A stretch of DNA of 64,000 bases from Symsagittifera roscoffensis (lineage: Eukaryota; Xenacoelomorpha; Acoela; Convolutidae), in NCBI RefSeq assembly GCF_963678635.1, contig NC_087071.1:23822013-23886012 (forward strand), read 5' to 3'. Under the pieces are notes generated by a model. It made no database searches. It was given only the letters and a program-made list of their open reading frames with translations, and was not told the origin of the DNA. Below, one piece after another: positions 21,991 through 33,470 of this stretch (positions within the stretch are counted from its first letter, which is position 1; every line of letters begins with the position of its first letter). The position numbers and the translations under genes were made by a program.

Positions 21991-22237
21991 GTAATGTAGT
22001 TCCTGCAGCAAATCGCAGAGGAGCTATCAGTAGGCCTTAAAATTCATGTCCACTTGTGTTATCTCCCCACATTCTAGACTTAATTTGTTTAGCGAAGCTT
22101 TTTTCGCGTTTCAAGGACGTTTTTTTTGCGTCTAGAACTTTCACATGGTACTACTGCAGCCGAAATTGGTCAAGCTGTGGTAGACTTGAAGCTAGAGGTC
22201 ATGTGAGAGCTCGTCCTTACACACTATCATTGTCATG

Positions 22238-22305
22238 GCATGCGCTCGAATACACGACCTGACGATTTTAAAGTGAACGCCTTACCACTATGCTAAGTGC
22301 CTCCT
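22238..22305 (-). repeat. tRNA-like sequence, probably a SINE head
   Basis: On the - strand: AGCATAGTGGTAAGGCG (box-A-like) and GTGTATTCGAGCG (box-B-like) at tRNA spacing. The anticodon arm does not pair well, so a functional tRNA is unlikely. Confidence 0.45.
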
Positions 22306-23373
22306 CGTTCCAAATTGAAATCGTTCTAAATCATTTAAGAAAGTTTATTTGCCATAATTAATCGTTACTAGTTGCAAAATTTATCACTTTTTACTTTATA
22401 GGCATTTATAGGTGAAGGCATTTTAAAAACTCTTGAAAGTTTTTTTAGTAAAAACATCAATTTAATGAAAACTCAACAATAGCAAGTTTTTACATCTGGC
22501 AACAATGGTTGCTTGAACCTCAAATTAACCCCATAACTTTTTATAGAGAATACATCAAATGTTTTAAATTCTACAGGGTTAATTTTAAAGTAGAATTGTT
22601 ATAATCAAGTTGAGTTTCTTTCTCGACTTTCTTTCCTATTTTTGTATCAAGAAAAGCCGGCTCAGCACGGTTTTGCTATTCAGTCCAATTTAGAGCAATA
22701 AAACAGAGTAAGCAAGAGCCAATAGAACAAAAGCTGTCAATTTAGATGAAAATAGTTTGTGGCTGCAAAAGTTAGTTTATGGTCCTCAGTAAGCGCTTTT
22801 TCAGGACCAAAGATTCGATAAAAAGAATGAATCTGATTTCGGGGGATTATTTTTCCAGTTTTGTATTTATCTCCGTTTTCCTATCGGAAGACTTATTTTT
22901 CATAAAATTTCATCAATTAAACCGAGAACCTTTTAAGTCACCAGAATTGTTGATTATAAACCCTATATGTCAGAGTTTTTAAAACCATTGAAATTTTTTG
23001 GAATAATAGCAATTTTCAAATAAGTTTTTTAATTGAGAGTCAGAACAAAACAAAAACATTTGATTAATGGTTTTCTAGTACAACCCACTAATTGCAACCC
23101 ACATTATAATGGCTTTAAAAAAATTGCAGTTAACTCATATGATGCAATATTCATAAAACACATATATGATACACACCCCATACTCGAAACAAACTGTGGT
23201 CATGATTACATATGGCAACAATAGTTGCTTGAACATCAAATTAACCTTATATATTTTTTAGAGTATACATCAAGCTCAGATTATATACGGGTAAGTTGAA
23301 GCAGAAGGGTGATTATAAGGTTCAAGTCGAGTTTCTTTTCGACTTTCAGGCCCAAACTCTTTTTTAACAATTG
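22306..23373. other. AT-rich sequence with a long direct repeat
   Basis: About 22498-22640 and 23213-23350 are diverged copies (CAACAATxGTTGCTTGAAC… to …GAGTTTCTTTxTCGACTTTC). Nothing else recognised. Confidence 0.55.
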
Positions 23374-23593
23374 CTAGACACCAACGTCTTCAGCATTGTG
23401 TAGCTTCTGGTACGGAGGAAGACCATCTGACAAAATTCCTGGCACTACTGCCGATGTTCCCTGCAAGGCGACTCCAGTCGCGGATCCATCTTGTCTCATG
23501 ACAATTATCTCTGCATTTTTTCGTCTTCTCTTGCTGCACATGCGACAGCAGCAGACACAGCAGAGACAGCAACTCACCATCGCCAGGAAGATG
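23374..23593 (-). CDS. Exon 5: membrane segment and cytoplasmic tail (intact)
   Basis: Acceptor AATTTTCTCAG|C, phase 2 entry. It encodes IFLAMVSCCLCCVCCCRMC, then SKRRRKNAEIIV and a tail through LSDGLPPYQKL to NAEDVGV and TAG. The juxtamembrane cysteines are likely palmitoylation sites (inference). LPPY fits the (L/P)PxY pattern bound by WW domains. Codon bias and the decayed homologue at 11.1 kb both support coding. Confidence 0.9.
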
Positions 23594-23749
23594 CTGAGAA
23601 AATTAACACGTTATGGGAGCGGTACACCAAAATAGTCCAAATCAAAATACCGGAAGTCAGTAAGAAAATTAAGGTATCGCAATTGAACAGTAGACTACAT
23701 TTAGGCTGTTAAAAATGTAGTCCCTATAAAAATATTTACGAATTTGCAG

Positions 23750-23948
23750 ATGGTGTGACAATCGAATTCAATGCAATTGGTAGAATCTCTCAAGCCCCAT
23801 TGACCGAATGCGGAAAAGTTTTGTCTACCAACAAAACTCAGAAATCAACTTGAATACTGAGCTTTGATGATTGACAAAATTTTGACGCATTCCGTCCTTG
23901 GGGCTTGAGAGATTCTCCCAATTGCATTGAGTTCGATGGTCACACCAT
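23750..23948. repeat. Long inverted repeat in an intron of the nested gene
   Basis: Arms 23750-23830 and 23868-23948 are largely complementary (ATGGTGTGACxATCGAA against TTCGATGGTCACACCAT; GAATCTCTCAAGCCCC against GGGGCTTGAGAGATTC), with a loop of about 37 nt. Transcribed as part of either gene's intron, it would form a long hairpin. Confidence 0.8.
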
Positions 23949-24394
23949 AGCCTTTGTTCAAAACTGTTCAAAATTGAATGAATTGATTGCTTCTTTTTTT
24001 CGAAATTTTGAAAATTTCGAAAAAAAATATGCAATCACTTTAGTCAGCTTTGCGCAATTTAAAGGGCGTTGAAGGGCTGAGAATTTTCGCTCATTCAAAA
24101 CTTCCTCTCATTCGGTCCCTCAGGCGAGACATGGCCCCGAATCCTATATAAACGATTTTAAGGCAGTTTTCTAGTTGTTTAAGTATTTGATTTCACTTTA
24201 TTTCCATGTAATCTCTGCTGGGCTTTTAATTAAACATTCTTGTTTTCTAGGAAATAGAATGAAACCAAATATTTAAATACTTTTATATATTTATAGTGGT
24301 ACAGGAGAATTGCTTAGATCTGGAATTGCATTGGATTCACTTCGTATGCATACCGCATGCTTTCTCTTAACATAGCAATAAGAGTACATCGAAC

Positions 24395-24608
24395 CTGAAA
24401 ATGGCGGGTCCCCCGAAGGAATAACTGAGCATACAGTAGTTCTCCTCCAAATACTTCCCAATTGGGCAGCACATGTTCTCCAATGGACAACAGTAGTCCC
24501 CACCCGCATTGTCATCCACCATTTCGAGAAGCACTCCTCCAATAGTAGGACAATCGTCGTTAGATTGGCATGTGACCAAATGGCCGCCCAGTGAGAGTTT
24601 TTCAACCT
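24395..24608 (-). CDS. Exon 4: second cysteine-rich block (intact)
   Basis: 214 bp, phase 1 to 2, acceptor CGTTAG|AG, donor TTCAG|GTTCGA. It reads GGHLVTCQSNDDCPTIGG, then GGDYCCPLENMCCPIGKYLE, ENYCMLSYSFGG and the start of the membrane segment. Eight cysteines lie at about 111, 117, 137, 138, 144, 145 and 156 plus flanks. The two CC pairs recall Shisa-type cores. It aligns over its whole length with the frameshifted relic at 11758-11546. Confidence 0.92.
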
Positions 24609-24774
24609 CTAACGACAGAAACTTTGAGAAAGTTGGAGTCGAACTTTTTCAAACTAAATTTTCTTGCGGATTCTTGCGGAAAAATTAATTTCTTAAAAAA
24701 GCACAAAAAACCTGAGAAAACAATGTTATCGTATCTTAAAGTCTGACAGCAAAACTGCTGTTTTTTAGGGTAGG

Positions 24775-24990
24775 GCGACAAATCGTAACAAACGACAATT
24801 CCTAACAAACGACAATTCGTAACAAGGCATTGACAAGTAGAATACGCTTACTCCGCTTCGCTCCGCTACGCATATATCCGGCTCGAGAAGAATAGTGTGC
24901 GTGAATCAGTCTTAACCGCTTAATCTACTGCTACGAGTTGTCGCTTGTTACGAATTGTCGCTTGTTACGAAATGTCGCTTCACGGTTTTA
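24775..24990. mobile_element. MITE with CGACAATTCGTAACAA arrays
   Basis: Three direct copies of CGACAAxTCxTAACAA at the left end and three inverted copies (TTGTTACGAATTGTCG) at the right, about 100 bp of unrelated centre. It sits in the intron between exons 3 and 4 of the nested gene. Confidence 0.75.
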
Positions 24991-25793
24991 TTGAACCGAG
25001 TAGCAGAGTATATTTACCGTAAATCAACTCAAGTTTCGATGAACAAATTCACAAATTAAGAGCTATATTCGCTTAATAATACAACCTGGAAGGGAAGTTA
25101 AGAACGAGGATGCCCAGGTGCTGGGCAAGTAACACGGAGTCGCCGCATCAAAGTTAGTATTACCAAAAATAAATTTTAAAAAATCAAATGTGTCCCCTTT
25201 TATTAGTTTGTTATAAGCTTCGTCGTTATTGATATTATTTTTTGCATGCACTTGATCTTTCTAATTTAAAAAAGGCACGGTACTCATTTAGAAGTATGGT
25301 CCCACGGATTTTGAGGAGACCCATTAAAAAGCACATTTACAAGTGTGGTCCCGTCAGACCGCTTGAAATATACTCACGGTACTATACGTGGATGAAAACA
25401 AAACGAAATCTTGTACACATTTCTTTGTTAGATTTGCCACTAAAATTCTCTTTGAAATTACCAAAAAGATCAATCCAATGGTAAAACTTAGGAACTACTT
25501 TTGAAAACATTTTTTCTGACTTTCCAATGGGACAATTGGTGGTTTTATGCGATCATACTTCTAAACGAAATTTTAAACGGGACCATACTTCTTAACAAGT
25601 ACCAAAGGCACCAATTAGACCAGCAAATTTTACATCGAAAAAAGTGTTTCATGTTGGTCCACCACAGAAACTCTGACTGCTCAATCGTTTTTCCTCATTG
25701 TATCAAATCTGCTTATTGTATCAAATCAATTGAAAGTCTTAACATTCTGCAAAAAAAAATTAAAAAGATTCGAAAAATTTTACACATTCTCAC

Positions 25794-25963
25794 CAGAAGC
25801 AGCCCACATGACCTTCTGAACGGCGTAGAGGGAAGGGTCACAACAGAAGGGAAGTCCCATCACCCCACTGCAGCACTCACTCGCCCTCTCCTCACAATTC
25901 AGACAGAAAAAGGTCCCATCCTCAACAGTATCTTGATCCTCTCCATCTGCCCCCAAGATCAGA
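25794..25963 (-). CDS. Exon 3: first cysteine-rich block (intact)
   Basis: 170 bp, phase 2 to 1, acceptor TTACAG|T, donor TCTG|GTGAGA. An acidic lead (ADGEDQDTVEDG), then FFCLNCEERASECCSG and VMGLPFCCDPSLYAVQ. The C-x2-C…CC…CC spacing is the most conserved part between this exon and the relic at 12766-12846. Confidence 0.92.
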
Positions 25964-26289
25964 CTGTAATAAGTAACAAATTGACAAGACTAATTGACCT
26001 ACAAGACTAATTGAACAAACGTTGCAATGTGTATAAAAAGAGGGCTTAAAAATCACCAATGTACTGAAATTTGTTAATAAACCAGGTAAATTAGGGCTCA
26101 GTGGAGCTCAACAACGCAGAAAATTACTGTAGAGCATTTTATGCAACAATCTCCGGTGGATCTAGGATTTCCTCGAGAAAGCAGATTTTCAAAAACTATG
26201 TCGATTTTTTTTCTTGTGGCTCTCTAAATTTATTTTGCAAGCTCTACAAAATCACTATAAAGGTTCTAATTTGACAAAAATGTTCTGCA

Positions 26290-26420
26290 CCGCAGGCGAA
26301 TTTTTGTAGAAAAATTGCTTTTTTTTCGGCGCTCGCTCACCACAAATTTAGTCTATATTGGTGCTTTTTAGGTATATAATGGTGCTATTTTACTATGAAT
26401 ATGAAGCTATTTAGGTACTT
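26290..26420. repeat. R5 repeat fragment
   Basis: Shares CCGCAGGC, GCTCxCxCACCxCAAATTxAG and ATATTGGxGC with the larger copy at 54440-54650. Lies between exons 2 and 3 of the nested gene. Confidence 0.45.
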
Positions 26421-26691
26421 TTCAAAACCATTGAAACCTAATTATTTATCAGGTTTGAACTTTTTTCAAAAAAAGTGCAATTATTATACCTTGTATTGAG
26501 CACAAAAAGAGCATTTACAAAACATGTGTACTGTGTAAATCACCAGTCTATATAAGTTTGTTGAAAATTTACTCGTAAAAAAAATCTTTCGAAACCAATT
26601 TGAAACGTCTTCAACAAAGAGCACTTTCTTCGTGTCTCAAATCTACACTAAATTCTTCTGCACATCAAGTTATAAGGATACTCGTTGTTAC

Positions 26692-26748
26692 CTGGGTCCT
26701 TCAAATTCGTTTGGTTGTCTGAAACTGCTACTGGCTTCAAGGGAGAAG
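26692..26748 (-). CDS. Exon 2: 57-bp linker exon
   Basis: Acceptor GTGTTTCAG|C, donor CCCAG|GTAACA, phase 2-2. It encodes FSLEASSSFRQPNEFEGP, a polar linker between signal peptide and cysteine-rich block. Skipping it would leave the frame intact. No second copy was seen in the decayed paralogue. The call rests on phase fit and splice signals only. Confidence 0.7.
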
Positions 26749-26992
26749 CTGAAACACACAGTGTAGCATATTGAATGCTCATTATTTGCTCCTTTCCACC
26801 ATTAAAAAAGTGGAAAAATGTGAATGTGTCCAAATTTGCAATCGGCACCAATTTACATCTTTTTTTTTTGAAAGGAAGCGAAACCGAAAAAGCAATTTTT
26901 GATCTAAGCTTCCCAAAAATGATCATAAATAGCATCGATATCCTAAAAATTGTTTCTGAATGCATTATTGGCCAATATAGTCATTCTAATCC

Positions 26993-27468
26993 CTAGTTTA
27001 TCAAAGAGTGTTATCTTACAAGATTCTTGTAAGATCTTACAAATTAACCTACTTTCAATATAGTTTGTTGTCAAGCAAAATCTCTATAAATTTGAGAACA
27101 TGTAGGTAAAATTAGCTTTATGCACAAAAATAAACTACATCATTCGTGGAAGAAGGAAACATTATCAGTAAACTTAATCTATTTATAAAAATCAATAAAA
27201 GAAAATAAGAGCATCTATGTGACTGCAAGGCACAAAATATCTCAAACTAATTGATACTATTGATGAAAATTATGTTTTAAATAACCAAATTACTTTTCAA
27301 CTTTTAATTAGAAATGCAGAGCTAGAGAAAAAAACACCAAGAAAACTTACAAAACAATTAAGAAAATTTTTTTTCGGAATGCATAAATTATAACAACAGC
27401 CTGAAATTTTTTTCACACTGTGAAAATCGAAAAAAAAATTGTGTGGAAAATTTTATAATTTCCCGGGT
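26993..27468. other. AT-rich intron of the nested gene, nothing recognised
   Basis: No supported feature other than the AT-rich background. Confidence 0.5.
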
Positions 27469-27469
27469 T

Positions 27470-28135
27470 GAAGTCCCACCGTTAATAAGCACTTTTTCTG
27501 TAGTATCCCAGTGATCGCTATATCCCAGCGCTGATTCATGTGTAATTCACAGTTTTTGCATAGCTAAAACTGTGATATTTCAATAATGATAACGTAAAAA
27601 ATCAGCGCTTAAATTTTTTCTCATTCTACTCTCTCATTCTAGTAGCTTTCAAATAAGAGTGTCAGTTGATAAACCCTTTAACTTATAGAGGTCAGTTAAA
27701 CCATTTTATGGTGGCAGAAAAATATGAAGCAGAAAAACAAATACATTTTTTTATACGGGCTAATCAGATATTAACGGGCAACCAACAATTAAGCTCGTCG
27801 GAGCTGTAGTATCCCAGTGATCTCTATATCTCAGCGCTGTTTCATGTGTAATTCAGAGTTTTTGCATAGCTAAACCAGTGATATTTCAGAGGTATGTCAG
27901 TAATGATTCCGTGAAAAATCAGCGCTAAAACGTTATCTAACTCATTCTAGTAGCTTTCAAATAAGAATGTGAGTTGATAATCCCTTAAACTGATGGAGAC
28001 CAAAGAAACTATTTTATGGTGGCAGAAAAATATAGAGCAGAAAAATAAAGAGCAAAAAAATATAGAACAGAAAACCAATTACAATAAATTAAACGGGCTA
28101 ATCAGATATTAACATGGGCAACCAAAAATTAAGCT
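27470..28135. repeat. Tandem duplication, about 307-bp unit
   Basis: CTGTAGTATCCCAGTGATC at 27499 and again near 27806, followed by the same order of motifs (CAGCGCTG, GTGTAATTCA, TTTTGCATAGCTAAA, ATTTTATGGTGGCAG, ACGGGCTAATCAGATATTAA). Copies differ by scattered changes and small indels. Confidence 0.75.
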
Positions 28136-28189
28136 CGTCCGAAAATTTTTTTATGAAATACTTTTTAAGTTGGTAATATTGCAAGAATT

Positions 28190-28330
28190 TTGCAAGATAT
28201 TAGCAACATATCATCTCTCTTTCAAGACTCAAGCTAGTTTTTGCAAGATAACTTCTATTTTGCGAGATCTCGCAAGATAAATCTCATTTGCAAGAATCTT
28301 ATAAAATATTGCAAGATAACTTTGCTTGAT
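28190..28330. repeat. Array of CAAGATA-type motifs
   Basis: Repeated TTGCAAGATA and TCTCGCAAGATA in both orientations over about 130 bp. Confidence 0.5.
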
Positions 28331-29521
28331 CGACAAAGGAAAAGTCGATAGAGCTCCAAAAATTTGAACTAACCTACCCTCAAAACCTGGCAGTTTTAAT
28401 TGAAAAAACTCCCAATATTGTCCAAAAATTCTGTGCACACCACTGCTTGAGATACCAAGTACACAAATCTCGTTTGCATCAAACAAAATTCAAAAATTAT
28501 AGCTTTGGTTTTAAATGTTTCAATGTATGAAGTATTTGGGGTTAAACGTTTTATTTTCAAGCAAAAATTAGAATATAAATCACTCAAATTGCTGCACAGA
28601 AAGAAGACCGATAATATGTTATAATGGGCAATTTTGAGAACTATTTGAGAAGTGCATGTATTGAACATGAGGACTATGATGCAGAATATAGTCACTTCAA
28701 TTTCAATAATTTGCACATGCTACTAACATACCTTTTTAATATCTAAAAGTAGGGGTCAAAATATGGGTGAGTCAAAAAATTGATTTATTAGTAAATCGAA
28801 AGCAAAATAATCATATCAGAAAACGGAAAAAAAATAACTCAATTACTTCAACACATGAATTGAAGACTGCGATCTATTCAATTTTTTACCCTAAATTAAA
28901 AACAGAAACAAGAAATGTATACGCTTGCCATGATCCCTGAAGTTTTCTAATTTTTGCACTAGACCAGGAAAAACAACTAAAAATTTGGATTGCCAAAAAT
29001 AAAGAATAAAGTGTGACTCGTTTTTATATGGGAAGTTTAGAAATGAAAAATAACAACGCAACATCAGTTTAAAAAGATTTCAGGGCGCGTATTGTTTCTT
29101 CATGAGCCTATCTAGATTTCAGGTAACCGAATCAACTATGATACTTCAATGCTTGAACCTGCAAGCATTCCAAATCTAAAAGACCTACAGACATTTGAAA
29201 TTTCGATTTTTGGTTTTCGCCTATCTACAAAATATCAAGTGACTTCAAATTCTTGACAATACCAGCTGGAAACATCTAATTCGGGCCTAATTTTTTGAAC
29301 TTTGTTTTGATTGGTGTTAAATGCGAGCACCGGACCACAATTTTTCCACAATTGGCGTGAGTGAAGCTAACATCCGGTCCCTAAACCCTAGACCTTATCT
29401 TCGTCAATTGGCTTCTTCTATAGCGATTCCTTCCGCACTAGTGCCCAAAATTGCGGTTCTATAATGGGAAAGAAAGAGCGTCATAATAAGGCCGAAGAAA
29501 AAGAAAGCTGTTGTTTCTTAC

Positions 29522-29586
29522 CAGCACACAAGCATCAGAAACGCAGCAGCACAAGAAGTGGACCAAAAATTATTCGAGCATACCAT
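29522..29586 (-). CDS. Exon 1: signal peptide (intact)
   Basis: ATG at 29586-29584, 65 bp, donor TGCTG|GTAAGA, phase 2. It encodes MVCSNNFWSTSCAAAFLMLV, a typical signal peptide. It aligns residue by residue with the second first exon at 39451-39387 (xSxNFWxxSxAAxFLxLxC), and upstream DNA is also similar. It is the nearest first exon to exon 2. Confidence 0.82.
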
Positions 29587-30958
29587 CAAGATTAAAATCA
29601 CTTATTTCTATGAACAAGCAGTATAATGCGTACTTTCCTGGAACTGCAAATTCTTCTAAAGGAAATATGTTTGTTATCTACATTTCATGGTGGCCAAGCA
29701 ATGAGCAGAATAGTCCAAGATCAGAAGAATTTAGAGCCGAAAATTAAAATAAATATTAAATTCGTCGGATCTACTCAACAACCCCTGCTTTCAATAAAGG
29801 GAAATCACAAAGCAGAATTTTTGACCAATCATAATGCAGTAAGGTTCGAATTTTTAATTATGATATTAGGGTTCCTTAAAATTAATTGCTATTTTGATTA
29901 GCCCGTATAGCTCACTTTTTTAGATACGTTCCCTGGGATCACTCTGTTTATTGCTCCCATCCATATTTTTGATTTTTGTAGCACTCAATAACTGAAGCTT
30001 CCTAGGTACAAAAGAAAACTGTTTAAAAACTAAGTAAATCTGTTTATTAAAAAATGTTTTACTCTTTATTGCGCCCATTGGTTCCCCCTTTTTAACTCTA
30101 AGCAACTTAACACCATAAATTTTCACATCCTACTTTTTGTTGCCTTTGCAATTTAACATCGCTACATTTTATAAATAGTAGCAAAAAGTTCGGACAGACA
30201 GAACTACTTAAAATGAGCAATCAGTGCTGTTCGACGTTTTTTATGCAAAATCTGAAGCCATGATTTTTTGTCAGACCAAACTCAAAATAGGAGATCGTCG
30301 ATTATCCGATGATTATGCAAGCCTATTTTTTTAAAATATTGCGATGAACATCCAGATTTTACTTTGAACATTTAGCAAAATTATTTGAAAGAACGGTTAT
30401 TTTGAACACACAAAAAAAACAGATTAGGCCGCCCCCCAAACAAAAACGGAAAAGAAGATGATCAAATCATTCAAAATTTGGAAATAATCGCAGAAAAACA
30501 TTAGCCACCCTGAGCAAAAAATTTCCTGGTTCAAGGTTTATTATTCGACGCTTCGGATGTAATTGCTCGACATGGTTATAAGTTTCGAGCGAGACTCTAC
30601 TTAATGAAATTTCGACGTTATAATTATCTCAAGTTTATATTCCGTTAATCTCCAGACAGTTGCTTTGATTAATTAATTCTGTATATTCGAACTTTTTGCA
30701 ACTCTCTATAAAAACCATTTCTATAACTTAACACCGTTTTAACCCAAAATAAAAGGAAAACTTACTTCAAAGGGGGTTTCGGTGAATACCAAAGATTTAA
30801 ACGAGAGAAGTTTTTGCCATTTACAGCCAGAAAACTTCGCGCTACTTAATTTGCCTCTATGAAGTTTTGAACAGAAATTACCTCGCCAATAATTTCAATG
30901 AACCAATCCAAACTGAATTGAAATGGCCTTGCCATTAATTTCATTGAGTCGTTCCAAA
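29587..30958. other. AT-rich sequence, nothing recognised
   Basis: The first about 110 bp resemble the region beyond the first exon at 39.4 kb, so may hold the promoter of the nested gene. No other feature supported. Confidence 0.45.
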
Positions 30959-31156
30959 CTATTTCAATGAATCGCTGCCCACTACTTTCCACATATTTGG
31001 GTGGGCTCCACTGAAAGAGGATTGGATACCTAATTGCCATCCTTCGACATCATTTGTTGTTCTAGCAATCCCGTTAAAATGTATGGTGTTAAAATGGGCT
31101 GGTATTAAATTGTAGGACATCCTCCCATTCACATTTAACTTTTGCGCAGCACTCAT
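30959..31156 (-). pseudogene. MULE transposase fragment
   Basis: The 65-residue - strand frame contains RTTNDVEGWQ…SFSGAHPNMWKVV. The pattern RTxNxVEGWH…HPxIWK is common at the C-terminal side of animal MULE-type transposases. No catalytic DDE part is present and flanks are closed, so this is a fragment. It is the only transposase-coding trace in the window and could relate to the Mutator-like MITEs nearby. Confidence 0.6.
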
Positions 31157-32957
31157 TAAGTAAAGCTTCTTAGAGACAAGAAAAATTTGTCTGTACGATA
31201 CCTGATGCTAAGTTGAATTATATAGGTGTCGAAGTAACAGAAAACATAAAACCCTAAGAAACTACAATGCTGAACTGAGCTATTTAGAAAAAAAACAATA
31301 AATTTTAAAAGTTGAAGTGTTTCTTTTTCCAAGTTGCAATCTTCGGCCTTAAAATGTAATCCCAAAAAGCACAGTTTTGGTTGTTATTAGCGAACGTCAA
31401 GTTTTGCCAAAACTACCGGTCCAATAGCTGACAAAAATTTATCAAACCTAGGAAATATAAAAAATGGGTCCTCCCTAGCAACCTATTAGTTTTAAAAATA
31501 AATCCCGTATAAAATATGCATTCTGAACAAACGCTCATATAAAAATGGGTTCCAAAAATTATATATTGTGCAAGAAGACTATACCAAGAAGTCTTTCACA
31601 TCTTACGTTTGGCTGACTGCCTCTAAGAATTTTTAAAGGTGAAAGCGCGGGCCGAATGAACGCATTCTTTTGGTCAAAATTTTCCAAAGAGGGCCTTGTT
31701 TGCCTATCTTTTGAAAAAACTGTTTGCGGCGCAGAAAATTTGGTGTCGAAGTAAGGTCTTTGTAGTGATTTTTGATTTTAGAAAAGCAAATTGGTCGACC
31801 TATAGAAAGTCCGAGAATATCTTGGACCTGAATCATGGATAGTTTACGTAAGCTTAACGTAATTTCGCCGAGAACTCTTTTTCCTTATTTTTGGGATCAA
31901 AGATCTTGTCAAGATATAAATATTATCACCACTCATGGAAATTTCCAATCTTGACTGTTGTTAATCGAGTTAATTGAATTTTCTTGTCCATTTTTTTGCT
32001 TTAATCGGCAATTTTCAAAAAATAATAATACTTTGCTACTATGTGTAAAAAAGTGTTTTGCCATTAATTTGTTTCCGTGGTAGGTTTTGGGTACTTGCAA
32101 GTATAGATAAAGCAAGTATACACAAATCAAATGCAAGTATAGATAAAGTAAAGTAGAGAAATTAATGCATGAGCTTTTGTTTTTTATCGTGGAGCGTTTC
32201 TAATAGAGAACAGTTTTTCATTCATTTTCCATTTCTAAGCAATCAGAAAAAATTTCTTTTAATAATTGGTTTGTTTTCATAGTTATAGGCTTATAAGCTC
32301 AATCAATGATCCTTGTCTAAAATGATTATATGCTTAATAAAAAAGTACAGTCAATATGAAAATTGGAAAACTTTTATATTTTAGTGCTTTATAGAGTCTC
32401 AAAAACGATGGATTTTAGAGCTCCATCAAAATAAATAAAATTTAATAGCCACTGAAAATGCACAAATGCATAATTCTTACTATCTAATCTATAAGAAGTG
32501 CAGAGGAAACGTAGAATTATTTTTTCAAACTTTTTGCTTCTTTCTCTAAAGTTACGAGACAAGTTTGAAATGTCTGACCATGTCCATGATATAATTGGTA
32601 TTTGTCACTATAAAAAAGTAAACTTTTTTGTTTCAGTCCATTAGAATTTAAAAAGTTTAAAAAAAGAATCCACTCGCCAAAACGCAGAGGATAACTTGCT
32701 TTGTCCGCGAACTTTTTCAAGTTTTTTTTTGTGTTTCAAAACTATTTTGCCTGGTGAGTTTTTGCTGTAGCTCTTGCTCTAAAATGTGAAGAATCGTTTT
32801 TCATAACTTGTGTTTCCGTGCTACTTTTGAATTTAGTGACACCCATTTTGTCACCACATCCCGCAATAAATAGGTCACGTAACAAAAGTGACAAGCACTA
32901 AAGCAAAAAAGGAAGCTAAATTTTTAGTTAACGTCCTGAATTAGTTTTTTTGTATAG
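31157..32957. other. AT-rich sequence, nothing recognised
   Basis: No coding island or known repeat family seen. A short direct duplication (GCAAGTATAGATAAAG) lies near 32095-32150. Confidence 0.5.
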
Positions 32958-33250
32958 ATCAATCCTTTTTCTTCATTTTAAATGACAAAATTTTCTCAAA
33001 TGAGGACAAAACCCAGTGGCGCTTTAAGCAACTGGAGGATGTTACAAAAAAATTAGGACTGCAACACGTGCTCAAAAATAAGCTAAAGCGAAAACTTGAA
33101 ACCCATCCGAGTCTAGATTATGGTCAAACGGTGGCGACCAATTTTGATATTTCCAGACTTTGCAGACCGAGACAAAGTGTCCTCGACCGAAGAGGAAAAA
33201 TAACCTCAGTAAAGGTCTTCAAGATTGGTCCTCCCGCAACAGGAACCTAG
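32958..33250 (+). CDS. Orphan coding-like exon, unknown protein
   Basis: Acceptor TTTTTTTGTATAG, then an open frame of 96 codons to TAG. It reads LNDKIFSNEDKTQWRFKQLE, then LGLQHVLKNKLKRKLE and FDISRLCRPRQSVLDRRGKI. The second half is related to 51633-51797, where the frame runs past the position of this TAG (TGT* here, TGTTEEKL there). A terminal exon, a retrocopy or a relic of an unrecognised transposon protein are all possible. Confidence 0.45.
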
Positions 33251-33350
33251 TGAAAAGATTCAAGTGGATTTTAGTGGATCCATTTATAACTTATATAAAT
33301 CAGTGGTCACGATATTAGACATAGAACGAGTTTCAAAGATATAAAACACT

Positions 33351-33470
33351 CATATTTATTCTTGTCAAATGCTCATAAAATGATTAAGGTCTACAGGTAA
33401 AACTCGAATTAAACATTTATTCTTGTCAAATGCTCTTAAAATGATTAAGGTCTACAGGTAAAACTCAAAT
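33351..33470. repeat. Tandem duplication, about 60-bp unit
   Basis: TTTATTCTTGTCAAATGCTC…GATTAAGGTCTACAGG…AAACTC occurs twice in a row with three differences. Confidence 0.85.

Larger units (their letters stand above)
23374..29586 (-). other. Nested antisense gene: Shisa/STMC6-like cysteine-rich membrane protein, 241 aa
   Basis: Five exons on the - strand: 29586-29522, 26748-26692, 25963-25794, 24608-24395, 23593-23374. All junctions are GT-AG in matching phases (2, 2, 1, 2). Total 726 bp = 241 codons plus TAG. Layout: signal peptide 1-22, short linker, ectodomain with 13 or more cysteines (61-156), one membrane segment (about 161-186) ending in a CCLCCVCCC run, then KRRRK stop-transfer residues and a tail with LPPY. 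This plan matches the single-TM cysteine-rich STMC6 group (Shisa, CYYR1, WBP1, VOPP1), which act as membrane adaptors. The exact family was not identified. It lies wholly inside the host gene's 54-kb intron. Confidence 0.85.

Noticed and set aside
29335-29455. Possible small exon (VSEANIRSLNPRPYLRQL…)
   Set aside because: GC-richer and open, with a donor-like GTGAGT at its left part, but no consistent exon boundaries or partner.
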